NCBI GenBank assembly: GCA_014058105.1
Contig: JACGCM010000452.1
Location: forward strand, 2,108,001 to 2,172,000
Direction: 5' to 3'
DNA from: Kingdonia uniflora
Lineage: Eukaryota; Streptophyta; Magnoliopsida; Ranunculales; Circaeasteraceae
Length of the DNA: 64,000 nt
Positions 24,001 to 28,397 of this stretch are shown piece by piece; within the stretch, counting starts at the first letter, position 1; each line of letters starts with the position of its first letter. Both the position numbers and the translations under genes were made by a program. The notes beneath the pieces were generated by a model. It was not told the DNA's origin, did no database searches, and saw only the letters and a program-made list of their open reading frames with translations.

Positions 24001-26189
24001 TAAACTTTCTAGGGTTTTTGTCCAAATTAGTCGTAATTCGTTCGAACGACTTTTGGTCTCGTTCGAACGAATATCGAGAGAAATAGAACTACTATTTAAA
24101 GAAACCCTAGTTTCTTTTTCAGGGGCTCTTTTTTCTTGGGAAAACGATTTTTCTTTCTAAGGGCTCCAAAAGACTTTATCAAAGAGGGTGAAGAACTTAA
24201 GATCAATCAATCATCCTTTGATCACAAGATTGATGTTGAGTTAGGGTTTCAAAGACTTCCCAATTATTTTGTTCAAGAGCGATTCTAGAAGAAATTTCTT
24301 GGTGAGAGATCAAGACGGGCTATTGCGAGAATAGAAGAAGTTTCTTGGTGAGAGGTCAAGAAGAGTTGTTGTGAGAACAAGAAGAAGGTGGAGCGTGAAG
24401 CTTTAGTCAGAAGAGTAATAATCTTGTGACTAGGTTATTAAATCTGTAAGTGTAATTCAGTATAACTCTTTTTGACTAGTGAAACTTTTGGTTGTCGTGA
24501 TCCTCGACAACGACCTGTGGTTTTTCTCCTGAGTAAGGAGTTTCCACAGGGTAAACATTTGCTTGTGTCCTTTAATTCCTAGTATGTGCTTTTGATTGTT
24601 TCTGTTTAACCTTAGACTATTGATTGATAGAAATTGTTCTGACCTAGTTTCTCGAAATACATTAATTACGAGCAAATAGAATTTCATATCTGTAACAATT
24701 ATTGTTGGGTTCGACAATTATTGTCGGGTGCAGTTCAGATTATGCAAGTTTCACATACTCGAAATTGTCGGGTTCGACAATTATTGTCGAGTACAGTTCA
24801 GATTATGCAAGTTTCACATATTCGAAATTGTTGAGTTCGACAATTATTGTCGGGTACATTTCAGATTATGCAAGTTTCACATACTCAAAATTGTCGGGTA
24901 CAGTTCAGATTATGCAAATTTCACATACTCTAAAATTATGTCGTCCCAGTACATTGGAGAATGAGGGAAAGGATAGCAAGCCCAAATTTGGTTCTACACA
25001 GAAATGCACAATGAATCAAAGACGTTTGAGATAAACACGTCAAAGCCGAGGATTTCTTCTTAAGAGAGAGATATAGAGTTCAAAAGATTCACAAAACGGC
25101 AGCAATGATTCTTTGAGAGTGAAACTCCAAACGACATCGATGATCCACCAAATGTATTACACTTACTTTCAAGATTTAGGTTGTTGTAGATCAAAAAGAG
25201 AGAGTACTTTAGATACAGACATTTTCCTAAATCACAGTCAATAATCACAAAAATTACAAAAAAAACTACTCTCCACAATGAATCGCATCATTCAAAACAA
25301 TTGTTAGATGGAACGCAGGTTGCTAGATGGGAACCCAGATTGTTAGATGGTAGAGCAGATCTGAGGAATTCGCTCCTGAAGAGAGAGAGAGAGAGAGAGT
25401 CGCGTCTGAAATGAAGAGGGAGAGTGAGTTGTTCCTTATGGTGAGAGAGAGATGATTTGAATTTCAAATAAAAGAGAGTAAACAAATGGAACACGTGAAG
25501 AGTGAGAGAAATGAGTGATGAGTCACCTCTCTATTACCACCTCATTTCTCTATTATTAGCAATTGTCACCTCTCTATTTTTGAGAGCCACCCATCTCTAT
25601 TAGATGAGTGGTTGGTATTGAGTGAGACTTGAGTGTTTGGTCTGTGAGTGTCTCTAAATCCTCTCCCATATATTTATAGCTCATATCTATGTCGTATGTG
25701 CGCCTTCTTCATGTTTCCATCCTTAATGATTACACATATATGTGTATGGTCTCCAAGACCAGTGTAAGCAGGAAAACATAACTATCATAGCCAAATAAAA
25801 ATCTCATACCTGCGAATTCAAATACATACTCGCCCGGTGCAATTTCATCCCCAGAAATAAACGACGCTGAATATCTGCAAAATTCACCATAAAAAGTTGT
25901 ACCCTGAAACCAACATTGTAACATACATAACAAGTTTAGAAAATGTTAAGTACCCTGAGACCAAAACTCCGGTCCCGAGGCGAAAAACCAAGGCAAGAGA
26001 AGCTCCAAGAATGTCGAAAATCTTGTCGGGGCGAATGGTGAATCGCTTTGGCTGTGGGGGCTTGAAATTGGGAGGAGGAGGGATTTCTGCAGAAACCCTA
26101 AATTGGGCTCTGCTTAATTTAGGCGATTTCGGGTTCAAGATTGTTCGGATAAATGGAGTTGAACGGAAATTGATAACTCCGGTCATCAT
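1..26189 (-). CDS. Two-domain thioredoxin/GST-N-fold protein, probably plastidial (At5g03880-like); 12 exons, 3' end off window
   Basis: Spliced host gene read on the minus strand. Exons: 26189-25954, 25874-25810, 10716-10644, 9404-9386, 8555-8436, 2240-2171, 1764-1721, 1590-1549, 940-881, 702-635, 245-188, 83-1. All eleven introns are GT-AG and all phases agree, giving at least 312 residues. The N-terminus looks like a plastid transit peptide, followed by a short hydrophobic stretch. Domain 1 (about residues 118-200) has CPFC at 126-129 and a V-D-P-N-T-G-V motif. Domain 2 (about 237-312) has SPFC and a second D-P-N-T-G-V motif followed by E-S-A-E-I-V-D-Y-L. The exon order matches what I remember of plant At5g03880 proteins; a redox or glutathione-linked role is inferred, not shown. 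Introns 2 (15,093 bp) and 5 (6,195 bp) are swollen by transposons. No stop or frameshift is seen, so it is probably functional. Confidence 0.9.
188..245 (-). CDS. Exon 11 of the thioredoxin-fold gene
   Basis: Acceptor TTGCAG, encodes [19 protein letters not shown]. The donor GTCTCC is a weak GT site, but the next exon joins in phase with [10 protein letters not shown]. Confidence 0.86.
635..702 (-). CDS. Exon 10 of the thioredoxin-fold gene
   Basis: Acceptor ATTCAG, donor GTAAAT. Starts [17 protein letters not shown], the start of domain 2, with SPFC where domain 1 has CPFC. Ends with AG, forming Ser with the first base of exon 11. Confidence 0.9.
881..940 (-). CDS. Exon 9 of the thioredoxin-fold gene
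   Basis: Acceptor TCTCAG, donor GTTTGT, exactly 20 codons: [20 protein letters not shown]. Leads into domain 2. Confidence 0.88.
1549..1590 (-). CDS. Exon 8 of the thioredoxin-fold gene
   Basis: Acceptor TTGCAG, donor GTAAGG, 14 codons, [14 protein letters not shown]. Short hydrophobic linker between the two domains. Confidence 0.86.
1721..1764 (-). CDS. Exon 7 of the thioredoxin-fold gene
   Basis: Acceptor CTATAG, encodes [14 protein letters not shown], the linker between domains. The donor GTCAGC is GT but weak. Reading on past it gives no family-like sequence, whereas exon 8 continues the expected linker. Confidence 0.82.
2171..2240 (-). CDS. Exon 6 of the thioredoxin-fold gene
   Basis: Acceptor TTGTAG, donor GTATGT. 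Encodes [20 protein letters not shown] then GKY, the conserved end of domain 1. Confidence 0.9.
2510..2908 (+). repeat. Solo LTR in intron 5, with 5-bp target duplication
   Basis: A 399-bp unit starting TGATGG and ending CTATCA, flanked by the perfect 5-bp direct repeat TTTCA (2505-2509 and 2909-2913). A TATA-like GATATAAAAG near 2690 gives plus orientation. No internal retrotransposon sequence adjoins it, so it is what remains after LTR-LTR recombination. Its start resembles the LTR family at 5,153 and 17,347-20,479. Confidence 0.85.
2914..3585. other. Intron 5 sequence, no recognised feature
   Basis: AT-rich, with a less AT-rich patch at 3,170-3,320. Open frames here are short and match no family I know. 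Confidence 0.5.
3586..5152 (+). mobile_element. Internal remnants of two related LTR retrotransposons
   Basis: Two stretches look homologous. Both start near CTCAGAGCCG (about 3,586 and 4,621). Both later encode a related peptide ([11 protein letters not shown] near 4,050; [10 protein letters not shown] near 4,917), and both run into a purine-rich tract (about 4,300 and 5,140). The first is followed by an unfamiliar LTR-like segment (about 4,320-4,450), the second by the LTR at 5,153. No reverse transcriptase is visible. They probably represent two partial copies side by side. Confidence 0.55.
4692..4885 (+). repeat. 45-bp tandem repeat inside the LTR element, Gln/Ala-rich when translated
   Basis: Four and a half units of about 45 bp (one is 42 bp). 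Each starts near CTCCAGCAG and encodes variants of [15 protein letters not shown]. One unit has a TAA stop in place of a Gln codon (4,832-4,834). Confidence 0.75.
5153..5497 (+). repeat. 3' LTR of a partial LTR retrotransposon
   Basis: Starts TGATAGGTCGTGGGTCGTCA after a purine tract (GGAGGGAGAGAG) and ends GTTTGTAACA. It shares its start, middle (ACCGATCTCTA, TTTTATTTTATT) and end (ACTTCCGC, CGTAG) with the LTRs at 17,347-17,669 and 20,170-20,479, which lie in the opposite orientation. LINE sequence begins right after it. Confidence 0.75.
5498..7986 (+). mobile_element. 5'-truncated LINE (non-LTR retrotransposon), ORF2 remnant with poly(A)
   Basis: Degenerate ORF2 in the order expected for plant L1-type elements. 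First comes a reverse-transcriptase part with [13 protein letters not shown] and KLDISQAYD motifs (5,560-5,690). The catalytic motif reads FADN instead of FADD (about 5,932-5,943). Then comes a reverse-transcriptase zinc-binding region with [20 protein letters not shown] (7,040-7,110), and an RNase H-like tail (7,560-7,835) with [10 protein letters not shown]. Ends in a 13-A tail at 7,974-7,986. Many stops and frameshifts; not functional. It abuts the LTR at 5,497, so its 5' end was lost or displaced. Sits antisense in intron 5 of the host gene. Confidence 0.85.
7987..8435. other. Intron 5 sequence, no recognised feature
   Basis: AT-rich intron DNA between the LINE tail and exon 5. Nothing recognisable. 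Confidence 0.5.
8436..8555 (-). CDS. Exon 5 of the thioredoxin-fold gene
   Basis: Acceptor GTGCAG, donor GTCAGT, 40 codons in phase 0. Starts [18 protein letters not shown] and ends [10 protein letters not shown], the helix and second strand of domain 1. Followed by the 6,195-bp intron 5. Confidence 0.9.
9005..9154. mobile_element. 150-bp hAT-type MITE with perfect 8-bp target duplication
   Basis: Terminal inverted repeats CTAGGTAACAATGACAC and (right end, reversed) CTAGGTAACAACGACAC, one mismatch in 17. Flanked by the 8-bp direct repeat GTATAAAG (8997-9004 and 9155-9162), the target size of hAT transposons. The inside is built of TGTCGG/GACACG motifs. Sits in intron 4. Confidence 0.9.
9386..9404 (-). 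CDS. Exon 4, a 19-bp micro-exon encoding the CPFC motif
   Basis: Acceptor CTTCAG, donor GTAAAA. Encodes CPFCRK after completing a Ser codon. It carries the whole predicted redox CxxC motif of domain 1. Without it the reading frame would shift, because 19 is not a multiple of three. Confidence 0.85.
9523..10469. mobile_element. Long-TIR (Mutator-like) non-autonomous element in intron 3
   Basis: About 165 bp at the left end (9,523-9,690) reappears in reverse complement at the right end (10,300-10,469). Shared blocks include TTGACTTAT, CGATTGAC and GAGTAAAACCA. Long diverged TIRs suit a Mutator-like MITE, but no 9-bp target duplication could be seen. A SINE sits inside. Confidence 0.65.
9868..10080 (+). 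mobile_element. tRNA-derived SINE, near full length
   Basis: Has a box A-like GGGATAGTGGTTTGG, a box B-like GAGTTCGAAACCC about 40 bp on, a family-specific body (GACTAGTTAGGAGAATGG, GATGAACCCGATGAACTTC) and an A-rich tail. The same body occurs, reversed, at 11,503-11,575, which defines a SINE family. Nested in the long-TIR element. Confidence 0.75.
10644..10716 (-). CDS. Exon 3 of the thioredoxin-fold gene
   Basis: Acceptor ACCAG, donor GTACTT. Encodes [20 protein letters not shown] followed by EFE, leading into the first domain. It ends with AG, which forms Ser with the first base of the micro-exon. Confidence 0.88.
10717..11043. other. Intron 2 sequence, no recognised feature
   Basis: AT-rich; nothing recognisable. 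Confidence 0.5.
11044..11712 (+). mobile_element. LINE 3'-end fragment with RNase H (RVT_3-like) domain
   Basis: Encodes [18 protein letters not shown], then [12 protein letters not shown] and [13 protein letters not shown], the pattern of the C-terminal RNase H region of plant LINEs (the HREGNxVAH motif). Stop codons interrupt it. Ends in an A-rich tail near 11,698-11,712. Interrupted by a SINE fragment at 11,503-11,575. Confidence 0.7.
11503..11575 (-). mobile_element. 5'-truncated SINE with 12-bp target duplication
   Basis: A poly(T) run followed by the reverse complement of the SINE body seen at 9,990-10,060. Flanked by the perfect 12-bp direct repeat CCTAGAAAGTTA (11491-11502 and 11576-11587), the sign of target-primed insertion. 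It landed in the LINE fragment and is therefore younger. Confidence 0.9.
11713..12246. other. Intron 2 sequence with a TA microsatellite
   Basis: AT-rich. A (TA)n run lies at about 12,027-12,041. No other feature recognised. Confidence 0.5.
12247..13889. mobile_element. PIF/Harbinger (Tourist-like) element carrying an RPL36 gene
   Basis: Ends are perfect 17-bp inverted repeats GGGGCTGTTTGGATACT, flanked by TTA on both sides (12244-12246 and 13890-13892), the target size and sequence of PIF/Harbinger elements. Diverged subterminal similarity continues inward (CAGTTCAG-type blocks). The 1,643-bp interior has no recognisable transposase, so it is non-autonomous. It carries a CT-rich stretch (12,590-12,690) and an intact ribosomal protein reading frame. 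Confidence 0.88.
12793..13101 (+). CDS. RPL36: 60S ribosomal protein eL36 (RPL36), intronless copy inside a transposon
   Basis: A 102-residue uninterrupted reading frame. It starts [18 protein letters not shown] and includes [35 protein letters not shown] and the end [13 protein letters not shown]. eL36 is a basic large-subunit ribosomal protein; this copy is nearly full length though its C-terminal tail is shorter than I recall for plant eL36. The absence of introns suggests a retrocopy; no poly(A) tail is seen. Several positions differ from my memory of plant eL36 (for example [10 protein letters not shown]), suggesting relaxed constraint. It lies between the ends of a Harbinger-like element, antisense in intron 2 of the host gene, with CT-rich leader sequence upstream. 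Whether it is expressed is unknown. Confidence 0.92.
   Translation: MALPQPNTGLFVGLNKGHIVTKKELSPHPSVIKGKTSKRVHFVRNLIGEVVGFALYKKKITELLRVGKDKRALKLAKLKLGTHRRAKKKREEISNVLRKIKK
14133..14496. mobile_element. hAT-type MITE with perfect 8-bp target duplication
   Basis: Flanked by the 8-bp direct repeat GGTGCCAC (14125-14132 and 14497-14504). The interior has the same TGTCGGACACG and GTGTCTGACACG motifs as the element at 9,005-9,154, and its right end (GTGTCCATGTTACATA) matches that family's terminal repeat. The left terminal repeat is degenerate. Confidence 0.75.
14640..17341 (+). mobile_element. LINE 2, 5' part (degenerate ORF2 up to reverse transcriptase)
   Basis: Degenerate LINE. An endonuclease-to-RT linker runs from about 16,240 ([19 protein letters not shown], then [11 protein letters not shown]). 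RT motifs follow: [17 protein letters not shown] sequence, [18 protein letters not shown] (16,640-16,700), [12 protein letters not shown] (16,838-16,874), and an intact FADDFLIF catalytic motif (about 17,025-17,045). The region before 16,200 is too decayed to assign securely. The LINE is cut at 17,342-17,346 by a gag-only LTR retrotransposon and resumes at 20,485. Confidence 0.75.
17347..17669 (-). repeat. 3' LTR of the gag-only element
   Basis: 323 bp, starting TGATAGGTCGTGGGTCGTCA on the minus strand. Its 3' end differs from the 5' LTR by a small deletion near TTAAATACACAC. Confidence 0.85.
17670..17683 (-). other. Polypurine tract of the gag-only element
   Basis: AAAAGGGAGAGAGA directly precedes the 3' LTR on the minus strand. 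Confidence 0.75.
17700..20130 (-). pseudogene. Degenerate Ty3/gypsy-type gag gene
   Basis: Read on the minus strand. A start region at 20,130 ([20 protein letters not shown]) is Lys/Pro-rich. A Pro/Gly/Gln-rich middle follows (19,108-18,809). The gag core (18,637-18,383) has [20 protein letters not shown]. Then comes [16 protein letters not shown] and a CCHC knuckle [15 protein letters not shown] (about 17,830-17,865) whose last Cys is missing. Several frame changes separate these pieces, so it no longer encodes one protein. GC content rises sharply at about 19,100-19,450. Confidence 0.75.
20156..20166 (-). other. Primer binding site of the gag-only element
   Basis: TGGTACCAGAG lies 3 bases inside the 5' LTR. 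It resembles TGGTATCAGAG, the usual plant site pairing with initiator tRNA-Met, with one change. Confidence 0.7.
20170..20479 (-). repeat. 5' LTR of the gag-only element
   Basis: 310 bp. On the minus strand it starts TGATAGGTTGTGTGGGTCAC and ends GTAGTATTAAACA. Matches 17,347-17,669 through most of its length. Confidence 0.85.
20485..21900 (+). mobile_element. LINE 2, 3' part
   Basis: Continuation of LINE 2 beyond the nested element: [20 protein letters not shown], then [19 protein letters not shown] (20,550-20,670), typical of LINE sequence after the RT. A zinc-binding part follows with [18 protein letters not shown] (about 21,170-21,225). The end is not sharply defined. Many stops. Confidence 0.75.
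21901..22874. other. Intron 2 sequence, no recognised feature
   Basis: AT-rich with a CT-rich patch near 22,160-22,190. Possibly old transposon DNA; nothing I can name. Confidence 0.5.
23747..24085. repeat. About 71-bp tandem repeat with the palindrome TCGTTCGAACGA
   Basis: Three full units and diverged further copies. Each starts GTCGTTCGAACGAG, carries a second half-palindrome about 20 bp on, then GTCAAGTCCCCTGGAATTTG. The 12-bp palindrome or close variants appear about ten times. It lies upstream of LTR-like sequence and could be a U3 enhancer array of a retroelement. Confidence 0.8.
24702..24945. repeat. 63-bp tandem repeat, 3.7 copies
   Basis: Units start at 24702, 24765, 24828 and 24891. 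Each contains TTGTCGGGTTCGACAATTAT and CAGTTCAGATTATGCAAGTT. The last unit lacks an internal part. Within it CGACAATTATTGTCG is a perfect palindrome. Confidence 0.85.
25810..25874 (-). CDS. Exon 2 of the thioredoxin-fold gene
   Basis: Acceptor TTGCAG, donor GTATGA. Encodes [20 protein letters not shown] and then A. It is joined to exon 3 across a 15,093-bp intron; the last base G completes a Gly codon with GG of exon 3. Confidence 0.88.
25954..26189 (-). CDS. Exon 1 of the thioredoxin-fold gene (start codon, transit peptide)
   Basis: Begins [10 protein letters not shown] and includes the proline-rich [15 protein letters not shown] and then [10 protein letters not shown]. It ends in phase 2 (GG) before the donor GTACTT. 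The two adjacent Met codons are the first in frame after a CT-rich leader. The basic, Ser/Pro-rich N-terminus suggests a transit peptide. Confidence 0.88.
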
Positions 26190-26420
26190 TTCCCCTGGGG
26201 AGGAGTTTCCGGTGGTGAAGAGAGAGAGAGAGAGAGAGTGTGTGTGTGTGTTTCAGTGGCTGAGAAAGTAATGGGTGAATGGTGATGATGATGATGATAT
26301 CGTTGGTTGGTTCCCGCGGTTAAGGTTGAAAATTGTAGGTTCTGATTTGATACTAGAGGGAGTATGTACTGTGTTGCTACCATACTTTGAGCATCTCTAG
26401 GAAAACTTAGCATAGCCACA
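26190..26420 (-). promoter_or_regulatory. 5' leader and proximal promoter of the thioredoxin-fold gene
   Basis: Immediately upstream of the start codon the minus strand is CT/CA-rich (long GA and GT runs on plus at 26,220-26,251), typical of plant 5' leaders. A GAT microsatellite lies at about 26,281-26,299. I see no confident TATA box, so the start site is not fixed. Confidence 0.4.
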
Positions 26421-26930
26421 TATCTTCGGCCCAGAAGCGTGTTACCTGAGTCTTAGGTGCATCTCAAATTATAAGAGGATCGCGTACGACTTAAGTACAT
26501 CTCTGTAAATGTTGCATGATTCTTAGGTGTGTTATAAATTATAAGAGGATGCCTTAAGAGTTAAGTGTATTTCTTCAAATTTGAGAATCAAACGTGGATT
26601 CGTGTAAATAATCGAGGATTGCTATTAGTCAAGTGAGTTTTGCAAGTGGTAAAATGTTAACGTGTGATTCATTAGAACACCCTTAGCCCCGACGATGACA
26701 AAAAAGTCTATTGGAGATGGTTTTAGGACATCTTCAATGGTTGGGGGTAATATGTAGGGGAGTGATTTCGTAGTGGGGAAACTTTGCCCTTACACCTTGA
26801 GAGTTACCTTCGACTAGGGGTTTACGCAAATATATAAGACATAATAAACTAGATTACTGCACTAACATACTTGCGTGGAGTCCATGAATTGGGGTTCTCC
26901 GCGACCTCTAGCGAGGATTTGAATAGAAGA
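26421..26930. other. Upstream intergenic region with a two-copy 70-bp repeat
   Basis: Two diverged copies of about 70 bp, each with TCTTAGGTG and AAATTATAAGAGGAT, lie at 26,447-26,587. The rest resembles decayed LTR sequence but cannot be assigned. Confidence 0.45.
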
Positions 26931-27018
26931 TTGTATAAACGGAAATTATGATAATAAATACTAGTTTTTGCCATATTTACAAAATCAGACACGGGAAAAA
27001 TAAATTCCAAAATCGATA

Positions 27019-28397
27019 ATGGCAAGAGAAAAAACTATATTTGCCCCTACTAAAGTTGCAATATTACAGCAGACAACCTCCTATTTTGGGCTCCACAAAT
27101 ACAAATGTCACATCCGGCGTAAAAAATTGTAATTTTTTTTTAACTCATTTAAAACTATTATATCAAGCCACGTGTACGAGGAAGGCTGACATTGTCACCA
27201 TCTCATGAACTACTTGTCATTTGTTTTAGTACATTTTGTCCTACCTTTGAACATATTTATTATTTATAAGAAGGCAGACTCTTTCACCAATTATATTACT
27301 ATTTCTCATCGTTTATGGTTAGGTATCACCTGCGGATCACAGGAATTCGTCGGGTTTTTGGAGCCAAAAACGATCATGATTCATTGAACAATTTTTTCTT
27401 CTTACTCAACCATAAAAACCGTCCCGATTATTTATCACAAACCGTTTGTGTGATTGCTGCCTACTGAGTGTTTGATTAAAGACTGGTACTCTACTCCTTG
27501 GGCATGGAGGAAATTATGGTACTCTACTCTACTGAACTTGTGGAACAAACGATAGCAAATCGTCTGCGCGGCTGCTGCAAACCAAAATATGTCATTTATT
27601 TAGTTCAACTCTAACATTCTTTCAGACATCTATGTCATTTCTTAACAGCTTATTGTCATTTGTCTTATATAACTTTCCCATTTGTTAAATCTTCTTTGTC
27701 ATTTGTTTTATACAACTTTGCTATTTGTTCCAAAAATATTAACTACTTGAACATTAAAGTAGGTTTCTAGGCCGTGGGCTCCACAGGTAAGGCAACAGGT
27801 AAGGCCGTGGGTTCCACTAATTCGAATGTCAATTCATAATTAATAATAAAAAAAAATTTAAATCATTTTAAAATATTATTATCACGCCACGCGTGCAATT
27901 TTAATCGTTCATCGATCTACACATGTCATTACTATTTCGAGACGTGTAAGGCAGACCCTGTCACCATTAGATGCATTTATTGTCATTTGTTGAAACCAAT
28001 TTGTCATGCGTTTAAATATTAGTTATCTTGGCTCATGCAGACTCTGTCACCATCAGTTATATTATTTGGCATTTGTTTACTGTTCTTTAAGCTTAGGTAA
28101 CACGTGCGATTCACACGAGTTCGTCTGCCTTTTGTCGCCAAAAACCATTCTCATTCCTCAAACACTTTCTTCTTACACGACCACTACAAAACCGCAAAAA
28201 CCGTCAAGATTCTACAAATCGTGTATGATTGACAACCTTAAAAGCCGTCCCAGTCGCACAAACTGTTTTCTCAAAATTGTCGTGATTCTACCCTTCGTGG
28301 TGTGTATGATTTTAGTGTTATATCAGTGGCAAATCATTTGTGTGACTACTGCCTACCAAGTGTTTGATCAAAGTCTACTTTTTCTTCTTCTTCCACA
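27019..28397. other. Left flank of the MULE block, upstream of the Ulp1 gene
   Basis: AT-rich, with dispersed copies of TTTGTCATTTGTT (for example near 27,214, 27,653, 27,697, 27,979). Two similar stretches with CGTGTGATTGxxxxCC and CCGTCxxGATTxT blocks occur at about 27,320-27,480 and 28,110-28,370, suggesting an internal duplication. No gene recognised. Confidence 0.45.

Larger units (their letters stand above)
22875..25667. mobile_element. Long-TIR element (Mutator-like) containing LTR-like and tandem-repeat sequence
   Basis: The outer 80 or so bases are near-perfect inverted repeats: left GGGGGAGGATTTAGAGACAC, right (reversed) GGGAGAGGATTTAGAGACAC. Both continue through AACACTCAAGTCTCACTCAA and CCACTCATCTAATAGAGATG. 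Weaker similarity extends inward through CT/GA-rich arms (22,990-23,210; 25,370-25,460). No target duplication was found and no transposase is visible. The centre holds two tandem repeat arrays and LTR-like sequence (about 23,630-24,700). Confidence 0.7.

Noticed and set aside
23747..24945. CRISPR-like repeat arrays
   Set aside because: Units are contiguous tandem repeats without unique spacers, in a plant nuclear intron.
24702..25034. 110-residue repetitive open frame
   Set aside because: Produced by a 63-bp tandem repeat whose length happens to be a multiple of three; a second frame is equally open.
26186..26419. 77-residue minus-strand frame with poly-His and Ser-Leu runs
   Set aside because: It is the 5' leader of the thioredoxin-fold gene in another frame; the runs come from GAT and GA microsatellites.
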